DNA of 60,972 bases from Clostridiales bacterium (GCA_031269465.1 JAISZB010000162.1:1-60972); one strand, 5' to 3'; counted from the stretch's first letter, positions 7,475-16,356 are shown. Made by a program: numbers and translations. The notes: generated by a model from the sequence alone, not told the origin.

Positions 7475-8740
7475 TTGAGTCATCCGCTGTTTCGCACTTT
7501 GGCCAGCTTGAAGGGAAATCCGCGAGCATGCGTCTACACGGAACCTATGTGGGGTTTGGGCATGCAGCTGTGCATGCCGTATGCATCTGTTTTTATGCTT
7601 GCTTTGGGCATGAATGATCTAGAAGTGGGCATAATCGCATCTATTTATATGTTTTCGCAAATGATATGCGCGTTTCTTTCAGGAGCTATAACTGACAGAC
7701 TTGGAAGAAGATTCACGACCGCCGCATTCGATTTTTTGGCATGGAGCATGCCGTGCCTCATTTGGGCTTTTTCAGAAGGGTTTTGGTTCTTTGCCGTGGC
7801 GGCCCTTTTGAATGGAACTATGAAGATAACAACGGTTTCGTGGGACTGCCTTCTGGTTGAAGACGCCCAAAGATCGCAGATAACCCAGATATATTCCCTT
7901 GTTATAATCTGCGGAAATCTTTCAGCGCTCTTTGCCCCCATATCATCCATATTAGTTTCTAAGCTGACGCTTGTTCCGGCTATCAGAATACTCTACATCA
8001 ACGCCTTTGTCTTCATGACGGTGAAGCTTTTCATCCTTTATAAACTATCCAAGGAGACGGATGTTGGCCTAAGGAGAAAGAAAGAATCCGAAAACCAGCC
8101 ATTTTCAAAGCTTCTAAGAGGATATGGCGGCGTGCTCAATCAAATGCTGCACTCAAGAGGCACTGTTTTTGCTGTTACGATTTCCGTTCTTGTTGAAATA
8201 GTAGGAATGATAAATGCGACATTTTGGCAAATTATAGCCAGCAAGCGCATAGGAGTCCCAGATGCTCTGCTTCCCATATTTCCAATGGTCAAGTCATTTT
8301 TGACCATATTTTTCTTTTTTGCGGTGATAGGGCGCATACGCCAGACAAAACTCAAGAGACCTCTGCTTACGGGATTTATCTGCTATGTTGCGGGGCAGGC
8401 GGCTCTCATAATTGCAGGCGGCGGAACCTTCGGGTACATATGCCTCGGCGCGTCGCTTGTTTTGGAGTCTTTTGCCTCCGGAGCCCTTTCGACGCTAAGG
8501 GAATCCATTGTAGCGATATATGTGGATCAATCAGAGAGATCCCGGGTTCTTGGGATGCTGCAAACAATTGTGATGCTGGCAAGCGTGCCGTTTGGCTACA
8601 TAGGAGGATACCTCTCCAGCCAGTCCAGAGTCTTGCCGTTCGTTTTGAATATAGCTCTTTTGATGCTGGGGGCTGTTGCCACAGCGCGCTTTTTTTCCGC
8701 TGAAGGCGGCAAGCCGGAAGAGCTTTCCGCCCAGTGCTGA
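7475..8740 (+). CDS. Major facilitator superfamily transporter
   Basis: 421 aa with about 12 predicted membrane helices. Loop 2-3 carries the MFS motif A (GAITDRLGRRF, residues about 69-79), supporting a proton- or gradient-coupled transporter in the cytoplasmic membrane. The start used is TTG at 7475, with AGTAGGT about 8 bp upstream; the first residues MSHPLFRTLASLKG are polar. The C-terminal tail is short and cytoplasmic. Substrate cannot be told from sequence. The gene is complete and not clearly in an operon; a degenerate palindromic element follows it. Confidence 0.85.
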   Translation: MSHPLFRTLASLKGNPRACVYTEPMWGLGMQLCMPYASVFMLALGMNDLEVGIIASIYMFSQMICAFLSGAITDRLGRRFTTAAFDFLAWSMPCLIWAFSEGFWFFAVAALLNGTMKITTVSWDCLLVEDAQRSQITQIYSLVIICGNLSALFAPISSILVSKLTLVPAIRILYINAFVFMTVKLFILYKLSKETDVGLRRKKESENQPFSKLLRGYGGVLNQMLHSRGTVFAVTISVLVEIVGMINATFWQIIASKRIGVPDALLPIFPMVKSFLTIFFFFAVIGRIRQTKLKRPLLTGFICYVAGQAALIIAGGGTFGYICLGASLVLESFASGALSTLRESIVAIYVDQSERSRVLGMLQTIVMLASVPFGYIGGYLSSQSRVLPFVLNIALLMLGAVATARFFSAEGGKPEELSAQC

Positions 8741-8806
8741 GTTTGCTTTTTACTATACTTATTCGCAGTCAAAATTACATTGAACGAAAAAAAGCTTGCT
8801 TGAGTT

Positions 8807-8938
8807 ATACAAGTTTGCATATGAAACCGCCTGTTTTGGAGATTGACGGTACAGCGAGCGCGATTGATAACGGCATTTAGCGCCTTGAAAGAGGATGGTC
8901 AAGCTCCAAATAGGCGCATTTTGAACGCGACCTATGCA
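8807..8938. repeat. Palindromic element, degenerate full copy
   Basis: TTTGCATATGAAAC at the left, GTTTTGGAGATTGACGGTAC and TGGTCAAGCTCCAAATAGG as arms, and a remnant CGATTGATAACGGC core. Confidence 0.6.
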
Positions 8939-8984
8939 GATGGCCATAGGAAAGATCCGATTCTCGGGCTAGACTTCACTGCGT

Positions 8985-9032
8985 CAAGGTGGAAAGTCCA
9001 GCTTCAAAATAGCAGCATTTGACTGCGCGTCG
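8985..9032. repeat. Palindromic element, right-half fragment
   Basis: CCAGCTTCAAAATAGCAGCA followed by TTTGACTGCG, a diverged right arm just before the RlmH-like gene. Confidence 0.45.
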
Positions 9033-9049
9033 GCGTAATAGGAGGAGAT

Positions 9050-9430
9050 ATGAAAATAAGCGTTTGCCTCCCTCAGGAAAAATCCAGGGGATTTTGCTTC
9101 CAGGCCGCTAAGGAGTATGAAAAAAGGCTCAGCCGGTACTGCGAACTCGTTCCTGTAACGGGTACGAGCCTTAAGAAGCCTGCAGATTTCCGAATAGGCA
9201 TCTCTTCTTTGGGTATTGGCATGTCCTCTGAAGAAATGGCGGCAAGGCTCTCTGCTCTTGCCATTCAAAACCGCCGCGTTTGGTTTTTCTTTGGCTCTAA
9301 AGAAGAAGGGCTTGATGAGTTGTGGCTTTTAAGCGGAATCGTTTTTAAACCCGATCTTCAGTATGTGGTGTTGCTTGAGCAAATTTACAGGAGCTTCAAG
9401 ATCATCTCAGGAGAACCCTACCATAAATGA
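9050..9430 (+). CDS. Short divergent RlmH-like SPOUT methyltransferase
   Basis: 126 aa with an excellent AGGAGGAG site 6 bp before ATG. The C-terminus LLEQIYRSFKIISGEPYHK is the near-invariant end of RlmH, which methylates N3 of pseudouridine 1915 in 23S rRNA, and the N-terminus (KEYEKRLSRYCEL) also fits. Usual RlmH is about 159 aa. Here the S-adenosylmethionine loop (normally IGGSxG) reads FFGSKEEGLDE, and the conserved FPHQL segment is replaced by FKPDLQ. Either this is a lineage-specific RlmH with altered cofactor-loop residues or a paralog that has lost activity. The ORF is intact, and a strong terminator follows 8 bp downstream, so it appears to be maintained. Confidence 0.65.
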   Translation: MKISVCLPQEKSRGFCFQAAKEYEKRLSRYCELVPVTGTSLKKPADFRIGISSLGIGMSSEEMAARLSALAIQNRRVWFFFGSKEEGLDELWLLSGIVFKPDLQYVVLLEQIYRSFKIISGEPYHK

Positions 9431-9438
9431 AGGCGAAG

Positions 9439-9477
9439 GCATCCGCAATCCTCTAGTGGATTGCGGATGCCCTTTTT
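9439..9477 (+). terminator. Intrinsic terminator of the RlmH-like gene
   Basis: Perfect 13-bp stem GCATCCGCAATCC / GGATTGCGGATGC with a 6-nt loop, followed by CCTTTTT. It can also serve the convergent gene ending at 9491. Confidence 0.85.
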
Positions 9478-9490
9478 ATAGTTGCTTTCT

Positions 9491-10138
9491 TTATAAAACC
9501 TTTCGGCCTCTGAAGCTGAATATCCTTGCAATGGCTTCGCGGATTTTATCAGTTATCACAATCAGCCATGGATGGTTGTGATAGCGCATTATCTCTTCAT
9601 TTTCGCTTATAGTGTATATGTAGTCTAGGAGCTTATCCTTTGCAGTCGCTCTGGAAGCGGACTCTTCAAGCTCCTTCAGCGTGATCATATCCAAATTGCC
9701 GTACAGGAGTTCCAAATTCAGGCTTTTTTCTTTTATGCCTTCTAACTTTGACCAAAACGCCGCTTTATCGGTGGCTGCAACCGGTTCAGGCCGATCCAGC
9801 AGGTAGGCGGGTGATTCTGCAGGAGAAGGCGATGAAAGGGCCGCATTTTGCGAGCTGTTCAAGAAGGCTGAAATGTTCCGGAATTCTTTGATCAAATCTT
9901 CGAAGTCCTTTCTCTTTCCGTCCAGGATTTCCTTATTGCACAGCCACGCAGAAAGCTGAAGCAAAGCTTCGCTCTGCTCATCGGTCATGCTGAATTTATA
10001 CTTTAAAAATCTTGCGATTTGTAAAATGTCTTTTTCCTGCAAATCAGGCAAGTCGTTCACCGAACTTTTTGCTATGATGCGGGCGATCTTTCTTTTGTCT
10101 GTGGGGTTAAGCGCGCTGCTTCTCTCTCTTGAACTCAT
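9491..10138 (-). CDS. Hypothetical protein, mostly helical
   Basis: 215 aa from ATG 10138 (AAGGGGG 7 bp upstream). It starts MSSRERSSALNPTDKRKIAR, is rich in Lys/Glu/Leu and predicted helical, has a Ser/Pro/Ala-rich linker near residues 110-125 (SSPSPAESPA), and ends in a basic FSFRGRKVL. No signal peptide or membrane segment is apparent, and I recognise no domain. It converges with the RlmH-like gene. Confidence 0.65.
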   Translation of the reverse strand: MSSRERSSALNPTDKRKIARIIAKSSVNDLPDLQEKDILQIARFLKYKFSMTDEQSEALLQLSAWLCNKEILDGKRKDFEDLIKEFRNISAFLNSSQNAALSSPSPAESPAYLLDRPEPVAATDKAAFWSKLEGIKEKSLNLELLYGNLDMITLKELEESASRATAKDKLLDYIYTISENEEIMRYHNHPWLIVITDKIREAIARIFSFRGRKVL

Positions 10139-10221
10139 AATAGTCCCCCTTGGAGGCAACTTTCAATTGCAAAGCTATACCTGCGTATACTGTAAAGTCC
10201 TTTTTCTGGGTACGGTTATGG

Positions 10222-10264
10222 GGCGCTGCAAGCTCTAAATCGTTGCATTTTGACTGAGCGTCAA
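10222..10264. repeat. Palindromic element, half fragment
   Basis: CTGCAAGCTCTAAATCGTTG then TTTTGACTGAGCGTC, a diverged right arm between two divergent genes. Confidence 0.4.
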
Positions 10265-10464
10265 TGCATATAGGCGTATTTTTTGGACAGCCGCGCCTGG
10301 CTCCGCTTTATAATTTTAATCTATGCAACAGCCAAAAGCAATCGTCAAATAAATCTTTAAATAGTCAAAACCTGCGCAGATGTTTCTTTTTAGCGAATAT
10401 AAGGGTAATTGAAAAATTGAAATTATTAGAAAAGTATGCTAGACTTTTTTGGGACGGTGGTTAC

Positions 10465-11187
10465 ATGGAGTTTAAAGACAGAATAAAAGAGCTTCGGACT
10501 GAGAAGGAGCTGACGCACACCCAGTTTGGCTCCCTTTTGGAAAAATCGGAGGCGGCCACCAGAGCATGGGAGACGGGCAGGACTAAACCGGACGCGGATA
10601 CTTTGATTAAGCTTTCGGAATACTTTGGATGCACTACTGACTACATGCTGGGACTTTCGGACGAGTTCGGCTTTAAAGAGAAGGATGCCGCCCCGCAAAA
10701 AAAAGATGGCTTGCAAAACAACGCTTTATCGCAAAAAGATTCCGCAGCGCTTGATGCGGCCGCCTGCTCTGAGCCTTGCAGAAAGAAGCTAAAAGGCATA
10801 GAGGAAGCTTTAAGCGGTTTCTCCGAAGATCATCAGATGTACATGCTTGATATTTTCGAACGGATAGAAGATTGCCTGATTGATCTCAAAGGGAGCTCTG
10901 AAGTGCAGGATGCCTTTGTTTCAAGCTTCTTTTCCATCATGATGGATTTCTATCTTTGTATAAACATCCTTTCGCAGGCTCTCGGAGATGGATTCAAATC
11001 AGGGGGGGCGGACGCATTGGACGCGGCATCCATCTTTTACACAATGAGGAATGTAGCGGATATGGATTACAGAAGCATGTGGGATAGGTTGGAAAAATAT
11101 TTCAGCAGCAAGGTGCCAGACAGAGAAGTTGCATATATGCACTTCCAGAACCTTATGAAAAGGAATAAAAAACGCGGCGCGCAATAA
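10465..11187 (+). CDS. XRE-family transcriptional regulator
   Basis: 240 aa from ATG 10465 (MEFKDRIKELRTEKELTHTQ). Residues 4-62 form a helix-turn-helix of the XRE type (FGSLLEKSEAATRAWETGRT), ending in the common YFGCTTDYMLGLSD. The C-terminal 150 residues are helical and unassigned (QMYMLDIFERIEDCL, AVMDFYL-like hydrophobic stretch), possibly an oligomerisation or ligand domain. A longer in-frame extension upstream has no ribosome binding site. An imperfect hairpin (GCTGAAGGGC... GCCCTTCAGT) follows at 11190-11222 but lacks a T-run. Confidence 0.8.
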   Translation: MEFKDRIKELRTEKELTHTQFGSLLEKSEAATRAWETGRTKPDADTLIKLSEYFGCTTDYMLGLSDEFGFKEKDAAPQKKDGLQNNALSQKDSAALDAAACSEPCRKKLKGIEEALSGFSEDHQMYMLDIFERIEDCLIDLKGSSEVQDAFVSSFFSIMMDFYLCINILSQALGDGFKSGGADALDAASIFYTMRNVADMDYRSMWDRLEKYFSSKVPDREVAYMHFQNLMKRNKKRGAQ

Positions 11188-11750
11188 AGGGCTGAAGGGC
11201 CTGCCTTGAAGGGCGCCCTTCAGTCCATTTCATACCGATTTGCCAAAAAGCCTATTTATACTGCTTTGCAGTTATCACTTTTCATGCCTTACAGCAAATG
11301 GGAGGCAGTAAGAAATTAAACAAGGACTAGTTTAGCAGCCCTGTCGCAAGAAAACAATATTGATGAGCTGTTGACGCTGTATGCTTATGCCGCGCCAATG
11401 GCTTTTTCCGCTTCTTGGCATTCCTGAACGCAGGCTATCGCTTCACGCAAGTTACGCAAAACGATTTCTGCCAACACTACATTGCGTGTGGTGTGCGTTG
11501 TGCAGTCTTTGCGGTAGGTGGTATAATATTCCTGCCCCGGCTTGAAACTGCCATGCACGATTTGGACTGCCGTGTGATACGTTCCTACGCAAACTACACC
11601 CTACAGCCCTCGATTGCCGGTCAAAAGCTGGCAATCATAGTAATGGGGGGAGGAGCAACAGCCACCAGTCATTATGAAAGATAGTTATAGGCAGCGAAAT
11701 TTCATAGCTTCGAGTATGACAAAGAAAAACACTGAAATGAGGTGTTGCCT
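11188..11750. other. Region without intact gene; probable group II intron 5' RNA part
   Basis: After a hairpin at 11190-11222 and stray repeat-end fragments (11235-11290), sequence from about 11310 shows no coding signal. Because it directly precedes the intron-encoded protein stub and contains many short complementary segments, it may be the structured 5' portion of a decayed group II intron. Boundaries could not be set. Confidence 0.3.
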
Positions 11751-12078
11751 ATGACAAATCAAAAGAAATTAAGACGCATCGAGCATTGCGGCTTGCAGCC
11801 GACATTTGACAGATTGCATGCGGATAGCCAAAAAGGCAAGGTTTTTACAAAGCTGATGGAAATTATCAGTAGCGAAGAAAATATCCGGCCGGCATGCCGA
11901 AACATCAAGAAAAATGGCGGGAGCACAACTGCCGGCGCCGACGGGGTACAATCAAGGATATTGAAAAATGCCTATAGAAAAATATGTCCAAGTTGCGCAA
12001 AGAAAGCTGCAGTTTTACCAACCAAAACCTCTTAGGCGAGTTGAAATCCCAAAGCCTAACGGAAAAATGCGCCCATTG
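11751..12078 (+). pseudogene. Group II intron reverse transcriptase/maturase, N-terminal stub
   Basis: ATG 11751 starts MTNQKKLRRIEHCGLQPTFD, then KVFTKLMEIISSEENIRPAC and GGSTTAGADGV, the conserved start of group II intron-encoded proteins (RT-0 region). Two frameshifts lie between 11950 and 11968, after which MPIEKYVQVAQRKLQFYQPK and RRVEIPKPNGKMRPLGMP follow. At about 12078 homology stops: the expected next motif is missing and unrelated DNA begins. The catalytic palm, maturase and endonuclease domains are absent. Confidence 0.8.
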
Positions 12079-12186
12079 GGCATGCCCAACGAGTTGGCAC
12101 ATAAGCCGTTGCGCTCCGGCTCTCAACATAGTCCCCCCATATATTGTACTTGTCTTGTGGCCAGTCTTTTTGGCGAGCGTAGAACC

Positions 12187-12402
12187 TTACTCTACGAAGT
12201 AAGTGTTTGCCGCATATTCGCTCTCCGTGCATGTAATCGTAGTTGCATAGCTATCGCCAATATATGGGACAGGCGAAGCATTTGCTTCGAGTTCACCTAT
12301 ATTGAGAATAGTTATTACTTCACCATCTTGAAGTTCGTCATACGGAGGTATGTCCCCCCTGACTCCACAACTCCTATCGGCATGTCCGCAGTTACGAATC
12401 AT
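12187..12402 (-). pseudogene. Unrecognised gene fragment
   Basis: An open minus-strand frame reads MIRNCGHADRSCGVRGDIPP and DGEVITILNIGELEANASPV. It has a short upstream GGAGGT (12410-12415 on the minus strand), so it may start a real protein, truncated where the intron stub begins. No family recognised. Confidence 0.3.
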
Positions 12403-12449
12403 ACAGCTTTACCTCCTATGGTGTTCTTGCAGTTATCAATTTTGACTTG

Positions 12450-13001
12450 TTATTTTTGCTTCTTTCTCACGATTAGCAAAACAACCCCTGCAACAATCAA
12501 AATAACACAGATTATAAATAGCATCTCAAGATGGTAAGTGTTCAGAAACGCCCAATAGTCACCCTTTACCTCGATGCGTGGGTATACAAGAGATTGATTA
12601 GAGTCATACGGTTCGACTGCCGGCGGTCCGTCTGCTGTCCACCGAAAGGCTACAATAAACCTTGAGAGCAACCACGATGCCGCAATTCCTAAAAAGCCGA
12701 TTGACAGCAAGCAAACTGAGAGAACCGACAACACTTTACTCCGATAAGCTGTCTTTGCGTTCTCCTCTGCTACTTTTATCACCGGTAGGTCGTTGTCATT
12801 ATCTATTTCATCTTTGCATAGGAAGTCTGTGGTTACATTAAAGACAGAACTTAGCTTAACGATATTCTCAATGTCGGGTAACGATTCGTCCAATTCCCAT
12901 TTTGACACGGATTGCCGCGATACATTAAGCTGCGCCGCCAATTCCTCCTGCGAGAAATTCTTTTTCTTCCTCAGTCCCTGTAGTTTTGTCCCAAGCGTCA
13001 T
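12450..13001 (-). CDS. XRE regulator with C-terminal membrane helices
   Basis: 183 aa from ATG 13001 (GGGAGG 8 bp upstream). Residues 3-58 are a typical XRE helix-turn-helix (FSQEELAAQLNVSRQSVSKW ELDESLPDIE). Two hydrophobic helices follow (VLSVLSVCLLSIGFLGIAAS and MLFIICVILIVAGVVLLIV) around an extracytoplasmic loop of about 50 residues, ending in basic RKKQK. This is a membrane-tethered repressor architecture common in Firmicutes, often located next to the membrane proteins it regulates. It is the only intact gene in the surrounding minus-strand cluster. Confidence 0.85.
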   Translation of the reverse strand: MTLGTKLQGLRKKKNFSQEELAAQLNVSRQSVSKWELDESLPDIENIVKLSSVFNVTTDFLCKDEIDNDNDLPVIKVAEENAKTAYRSKVLSVLSVCLLSIGFLGIAASWLLSRFIVAFRWTADGPPAVEPYDSNQSLVYPRIEVKGDYWAFLNTYHLEMLFIICVILIVAGVVLLIVRKKQK

Positions 13002-13137
13002 TTCATTTCCTCCCTTAGTTTTCTCACTAAGCATAACGCCATCAGCGGTTGCGTTCTACCAAATCAACTTGGAACATTAGCAACCGGCAGTTGCAGTTGC
13101 GCAACTGAGGACTTTTTCGGGCGTTCTACGTTAAATC

Positions 13138-13429
13138 TTATGCGGACATCTTGTCGATTTCGCCCTTACGTTTACGTCTCTCGCTACACGTGAAATATAT
13201 GACGAGATAGACAGTGGTTGGAATGCTCCCAAGCAAAAGCGCAACGGCCATAACGAAAATTGTTTGTGCCATATTGTCAGTAGAGAGGAAATTCGCCGTA
13301 TATATCAGCGATGCCATAAACGCAATTATCGGAAGAATCAAGCCGAACCAACGTTTTCCTTTTTCGGGAGGAACACTTGCAAAACTATTGAACCGCCGAC
13401 AAGACAGAGCGTAAAATTACGAAAGACAT
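13138..13429 (-). pseudogene. Small membrane protein downstream of DUF2089 gene, frameshifted
   Basis: ATG at 13429 overlaps the stop of the DUF2089 gene (TAATG) and reads MSFVILRSVL. It must then shift frame twice to give VGGSIVLQVFLP and EKGKRWFGLILPIIAFMASL, ending with two hydrophobic helices (TIFVMAVALLLGSIPTTVYL) and a basic tail at 13138. The three-frame patchwork marks it as a pseudogene. Confidence 0.55.
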
Positions 13430-13728
13430 TATGGAATCTCACTCACTTTTTTATATTCGGATATAAGGATTATGGCAGTATCGAAGTCGAGTTTGTCGTT
13501 GACTGCAAGGCTCTTGATTAGTGCAATATACTGTTCGTTTGCGTTCACCTCGCTGAACTGCACATTTTGGATAATCCTGTCAAGGCGCAAACGAACGGTG
13601 GGATAGGTGACGCAGTATTGTAGAGAAGTTTCTTTTAGAGAACCAGACGCTTGCAGGAAGCTCTTGATGAACGTCTAGTCCTCGTCCTCAAGATAAGACA
13701 GCCATTCGGGCAAAACCTCAACTGTCAT
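13429..13728 (-). pseudogene. DUF2089-family protein with in-frame stop
   Basis: ATG 13728 follows AAGGAGATG and reads MTVEVLPEWLSYLEDED, then TAG at 13675-13677, then TFIKSFLQASGSLKETSLQY and YPTVRLRLDRII. That last stretch is the helix-turn-helix-like signature of DUF2089 proteins, which usually form an operon with a small membrane protein as here. One nonsense codon at position 18 is the only lesion seen. Reinitiation downstream is unlikely because no start with a ribosome binding site follows. Confidence 0.7.
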
Positions 13729-13823
13729 AAACATCTCCTTATAATGTGATTTAATACTATTCATTATATGCTTCAATAATATTTAAGCCAATATAAAGAC
13801 AATAGTTTAGTTGTAAACTTTTT

Positions 13824-13952
13824 ATGGACATCCAAACTATGTCCTTGGAAAACGAACCGAAAAGGCGAAATAACCCGCGACACCCGCCAACTATTGGCGG
13901 CAAGGGCATGGACGTAAAAGTCCTCGACCTAATTATACTGCTTTTCATATAA
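13824..13952 (+). CDS. Possible 42-aa ORF ending inside a repeat
   Basis: The frame MDIQTMSLENEPKRRNNPRH continues to GGKGMDVKVLDLIILLFI and stops within the left end of the palindromic element at 13934. The composition looks protein-like, but there is no convincing ribosome binding site. It may be the truncated end of a gene cut by the repeat. Confidence 0.25.
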   Translation: MDIQTMSLENEPKRRNNPRHPPTIGGKGMDVKVLDLIILLFI

Positions 13953-14057
13953 CATTACCTTTTTTGGAACTTGATTATACAGCGAGTGCAAAATGCCGAC
14001 ATCAATCGCACCACTCAATGGATAATCAAGCTCGCAAATTTGATGAAAAGCGGTATA
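13934..14057 (-). repeat. Palindromic element, full copy, GCTTTTCAT ends
   Basis: TATACTGCTTTTCATATAAC at left and GATGAAAAGCGGTATA at right. Orientation - (CCACTCAATGG arm on the right). It sits exactly at the left edge of the VirD4 remnant. Confidence 0.9.
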
Positions 14058-14063
14058 ACAAGG

Positions 14064-14540
14064 AGAGCAGTCATTGTTACAATCCAGTTGTTTATTTGAC
14101 CTCCGACAATGATGTGCAACGGCTCATTACCAATCTTTTCAAGGCCACTACGCCCAAAGTAAGCCAGACCCAAGACCCCTTTTGGACACGGCGGCGAGTA
14201 TGCTGCTGATGGCGCTGGTTTTCTATCTCCATTACGAAGCCCGGCCGACGAACAGAATTTCAGCATGGTTATGGAGATGCTGCGCTCCGCCGATGTCCGC
14301 GAGGAAGATGAAATGTACCATGAATACCCTGTTTGAGCGGCTTGAAATGCGCGACCCGGAGCATATCGCGGTGAAGCATTACCACGACTACCGCGCAGGA
14401 AGCGGCAAGACGCTGAAATCCATTCAAATCACGCTGGCGGCGTGGCTGGAGAAGTTTAACCTTGAAAGCCTCGCCGCAATGACCGTGACAGACGAACTCG
14501 ACTTAGCCGCGCTGGGAGAAAGGAAAACCGCGCGAGCTTC
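14064..14540 (+). pseudogene. VirD4/TraG coupling protein remnant of a conjugative element
   Basis: Pieces in at least three frames read CYNPVVYLTSDNDVQRLITN, LFKATTPK, ASMLLMALVFYLHYEA, FSMVMEMLRSADVREEDE, FERLEMRDPEHIAVKHYHDY, RAGSGKTLKSIQITLAAWLE and TDELDLAALGERKTA. This order is that of the type IV coupling ATPase encoded by Tn1549/Tn916-like integrative conjugative elements. Both ends of the gene are missing, and at least two or three indels interrupt the rest. The RAGSGKT here is the family's RxGSGKT-like segment, not the main Walker A, which lies upstream and is lost. Confidence 0.75.
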
Positions 14541-14675
14541 ACAATATTGTGGCAATAGTACCAGGGAGAGCCTGCATGCTCCCAGGAAACAGCGGATAGG
14601 GCGTATCAATGCCGGAGAAGCAGAGGAAACCCGATGGCGTGCAGGCAGTCTTACCTGCTCATAGTACCGATGAAG

Positions 14676-14915
14676 CGCATCAATAAATGCGAGCGCGGCT
14701 TGTGGCAGGACTCCTCTTATATCCACACGCCCGGCGATATAATCTTCTTCGATTGGGGCGGAGACGGAAACGCCGACCGTGTGGGTATCGTGGAGTACGC
14801 CGAGGGCGAGTACGTCCACACAATCGAGGACAACACAAGCGATAGCTGCGCCAAACGGACGTAACGGCTTGACAGCGTGAGCGTTATGGGCTACGGTACG
14901 CTGATTTATCCGTAA
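14676..14915 (+). pseudogene. NlpC/P60- or CHAP-type wall hydrolase fragment of a conjugative element
   Basis: The frame reads GLWQDSSYIHTPGDIIFFDW, GGDGNADRVGIVEY and HTIEDNTSDSCAKRT, then a TAA at 14862-14864 and RLDSVSVMGYGTLIYP to the final stop. The DW/F...GDG...HVGIVE-type motif is the C-terminal amidase module of lysozyme-like transfer proteins in Tn916/Tn1549 elements. Here the usual His before VGIVE is Arg, so the catalytic His appears lost in addition to the nonsense codon and the missing N-terminus. Confidence 0.65.
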
Positions 14916-15001
14916 TCTCAAAGCGAAAAAGCGGGGAAGGATTATTCTTCTCATCCCGCCGCCTGTGCGTCGAGGATAATCAAACGTTCTTCATTCGAGG
15001 C

Positions 15002-15030
15002 TTGACATTATTCGCTATAACGCAAATAAT
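15002..15030 (+). promoter_or_regulatory. Sigma-A type promoter
   Basis: Perfect TTGACA (15002-15007), 17-bp spacer, AATAAT (15025-15030). It lies 23 bp before the ATG of the HTH-protein remnant. Confidence 0.55.
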
Positions 15031-15052
15031 AAAGTAAAGGCGGCGACTAAAT

Positions 15053-15180
15053 ATGGATTATATGTCGGCAAGGGAAGCGTCAGAAAAATGGGGAATATCC
15101 TAACGCCGCATCCAAAAGATGATAGCCAAGCATACCAAAGATATACTCCGGCATTTTAGTGAACGCCATATACTCTGCTT
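15053..15180 (+). pseudogene. Small HTH (excisionase-like) protein remnant
   Basis: ATG 15053 reads MDYMSAREASEKWGIS, then TAA at 15101-15103, then RRIQKMIAKHTKDILRH. AKEAAEKWGISERRVQ-like starts are typical of the small winged-helix DNA-binding proteins carried by conjugative transposons. One nonsense codon falls exactly in the turn of the helix-turn-helix. The sequence runs into the inverted segment at about 15180. Confidence 0.55.
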
Positions 15181-15470
15181 AAATCAAAAACTGCACCGCC
15201 GCAAGAGTGAGAAGAATAAAGTAGGTTACGATGATTCCCCGCCAAGTGAAATGCCGACGCTTGACGCGGGGGTCATTAAGCAACGCCTTATATCCCAAGC
15301 CGTGAACGGTCACGATTCTGAAACCGTCACACTTAGAGAATTTGTCGCGCGGCTTGTTGATGTACACGTCCACCGCCCGCAATCCCGTGTCGCTTTCTAC
15401 ATCCCAAAATTCATCCATAAGTTGCGCATGTGTGAAAGTTTTTTGGATACGATAGCAGCTTGAACAATAT
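15181..15470 (-). pseudogene. Response regulator C-terminus joined to histidine kinase N-terminus (inverted piece)
   Basis: The minus strand reads KTFTHAQLMDEFWDVESDTG, RAVDVYINKPRDKFSK and TVHGLGYKALL, the winged-helix output domain of an OmpR-family response regulator. It is followed by KRRHFTWRGIIVTYFILLTL AAVQFLI, a basic start plus first membrane helix as expected for the partner kinase. The remainder of that kinase lies on the opposite strand from about 15471. Flipping 15181-15470 restores the normal regulator-then-kinase order on the plus strand, which points to a local inversion. The receiver domain is absent. Confidence 0.6.
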
Positions 15471-16356
15471 ATTGTTGGGCGATTGTGACCGGGATATTCT
15501 GTGTTGTGACGGCGCGGCAAAAGGTTCAGGATTTTGACCGGTCGATGCGGAGGCTCTCCGAAGCGGCGAAGCAAGTGGCAAAGGGAGATTTCTCAGTGTT
15601 CAGCGAGCCCTTCCACTCTGTGGAAAAGCGCGATTATGTTGACGTGATGTGAGAGGACTTCAATAAAATGGTGAAGGAACTCGGAAGCATAGAAACGCTC
15701 AAACTGAATTTATCGCCAACGTATATCACGAGGTAAAAACTCCGATTGCTATTATCCAAAACTATGCGACCGCATTGCAAAGCGAGGCCATTACCATTGA
15801 ACAGCGCAAGGAATATTCGGACGCTATTATTACGGCGTCGCGCAAGCTGTCCTCGCTTGTGACTAACATTCTGAAACTGAGCAAGTTGGAAAATCAGGAA
15901 ATCATGCCTGTCAGCGAACCGTTTGACCTTTGCCGACAACTTGCGGAGTGCGCGCTGTCGTTTGAAGAAGCGATGGAGCGTAAGAGCATTGACCTTTCGG
16001 TAGATATGGATGACAAATTAGTCATTAGCGCCGACGAGAATATGCTTGAAATCGTGTGGAACAATCTGTTTTCAAACGCTTTGAAGTTCACCGAACCGGG
16101 CGGAACCATTACATTGAAACAAACCTCAGACGAGTACAGCGTAACGTTGTCTATATTAGACAGCGGTTGCGGGATCAGTAAAGAAACACTGAAACACATC
16201 TTTGATAAATTCTATCAAGGCGACACGTCGCACTCGCAAGACGGAAACGGGCTTGCGCTTGCTTTGAAAGTGATAGAGCTTGCGGACGGCAGTATTACGG
16301 CAAAGAGTGAGGTCGGTGTCGGCTCAACCTTCACCGTTAGGCTGAAAACAGAATAG
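15471..16356 (+). pseudogene. Sensor histidine kinase, C-terminal part with stop and frameshift
   Basis: The frame carries a second membrane helix (AIVTGIFCVVTARQ), a HAMP-like segment (SEAAKQVAKGDFSV), a TGA at 15650-15652 and a frameshift near 15700. The HisKA box follows (FIANVYHEVKTPIAI; the phospho-acceptor His is present, but the preceding residue is Tyr instead of Ser). From 15775 the ATPase domain is intact: N box NNLFSNALKF, G1 DSGCGIS, G2 GNGLALALKV. The protein cannot be made in one piece. The sequence resembles two-component systems of the conjugative-element type around it. Confidence 0.7.

Noticed and set aside
11751-12078. Retron or DGR reverse transcriptase
   Set aside because: The N-terminal sequence is that of group II intron-encoded proteins, and there is no msr/msd-like or variable-repeat partner.
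14064-16356. Functional conjugative element
   Set aside because: Every recognisable transfer gene is truncated, frameshifted or contains stops.
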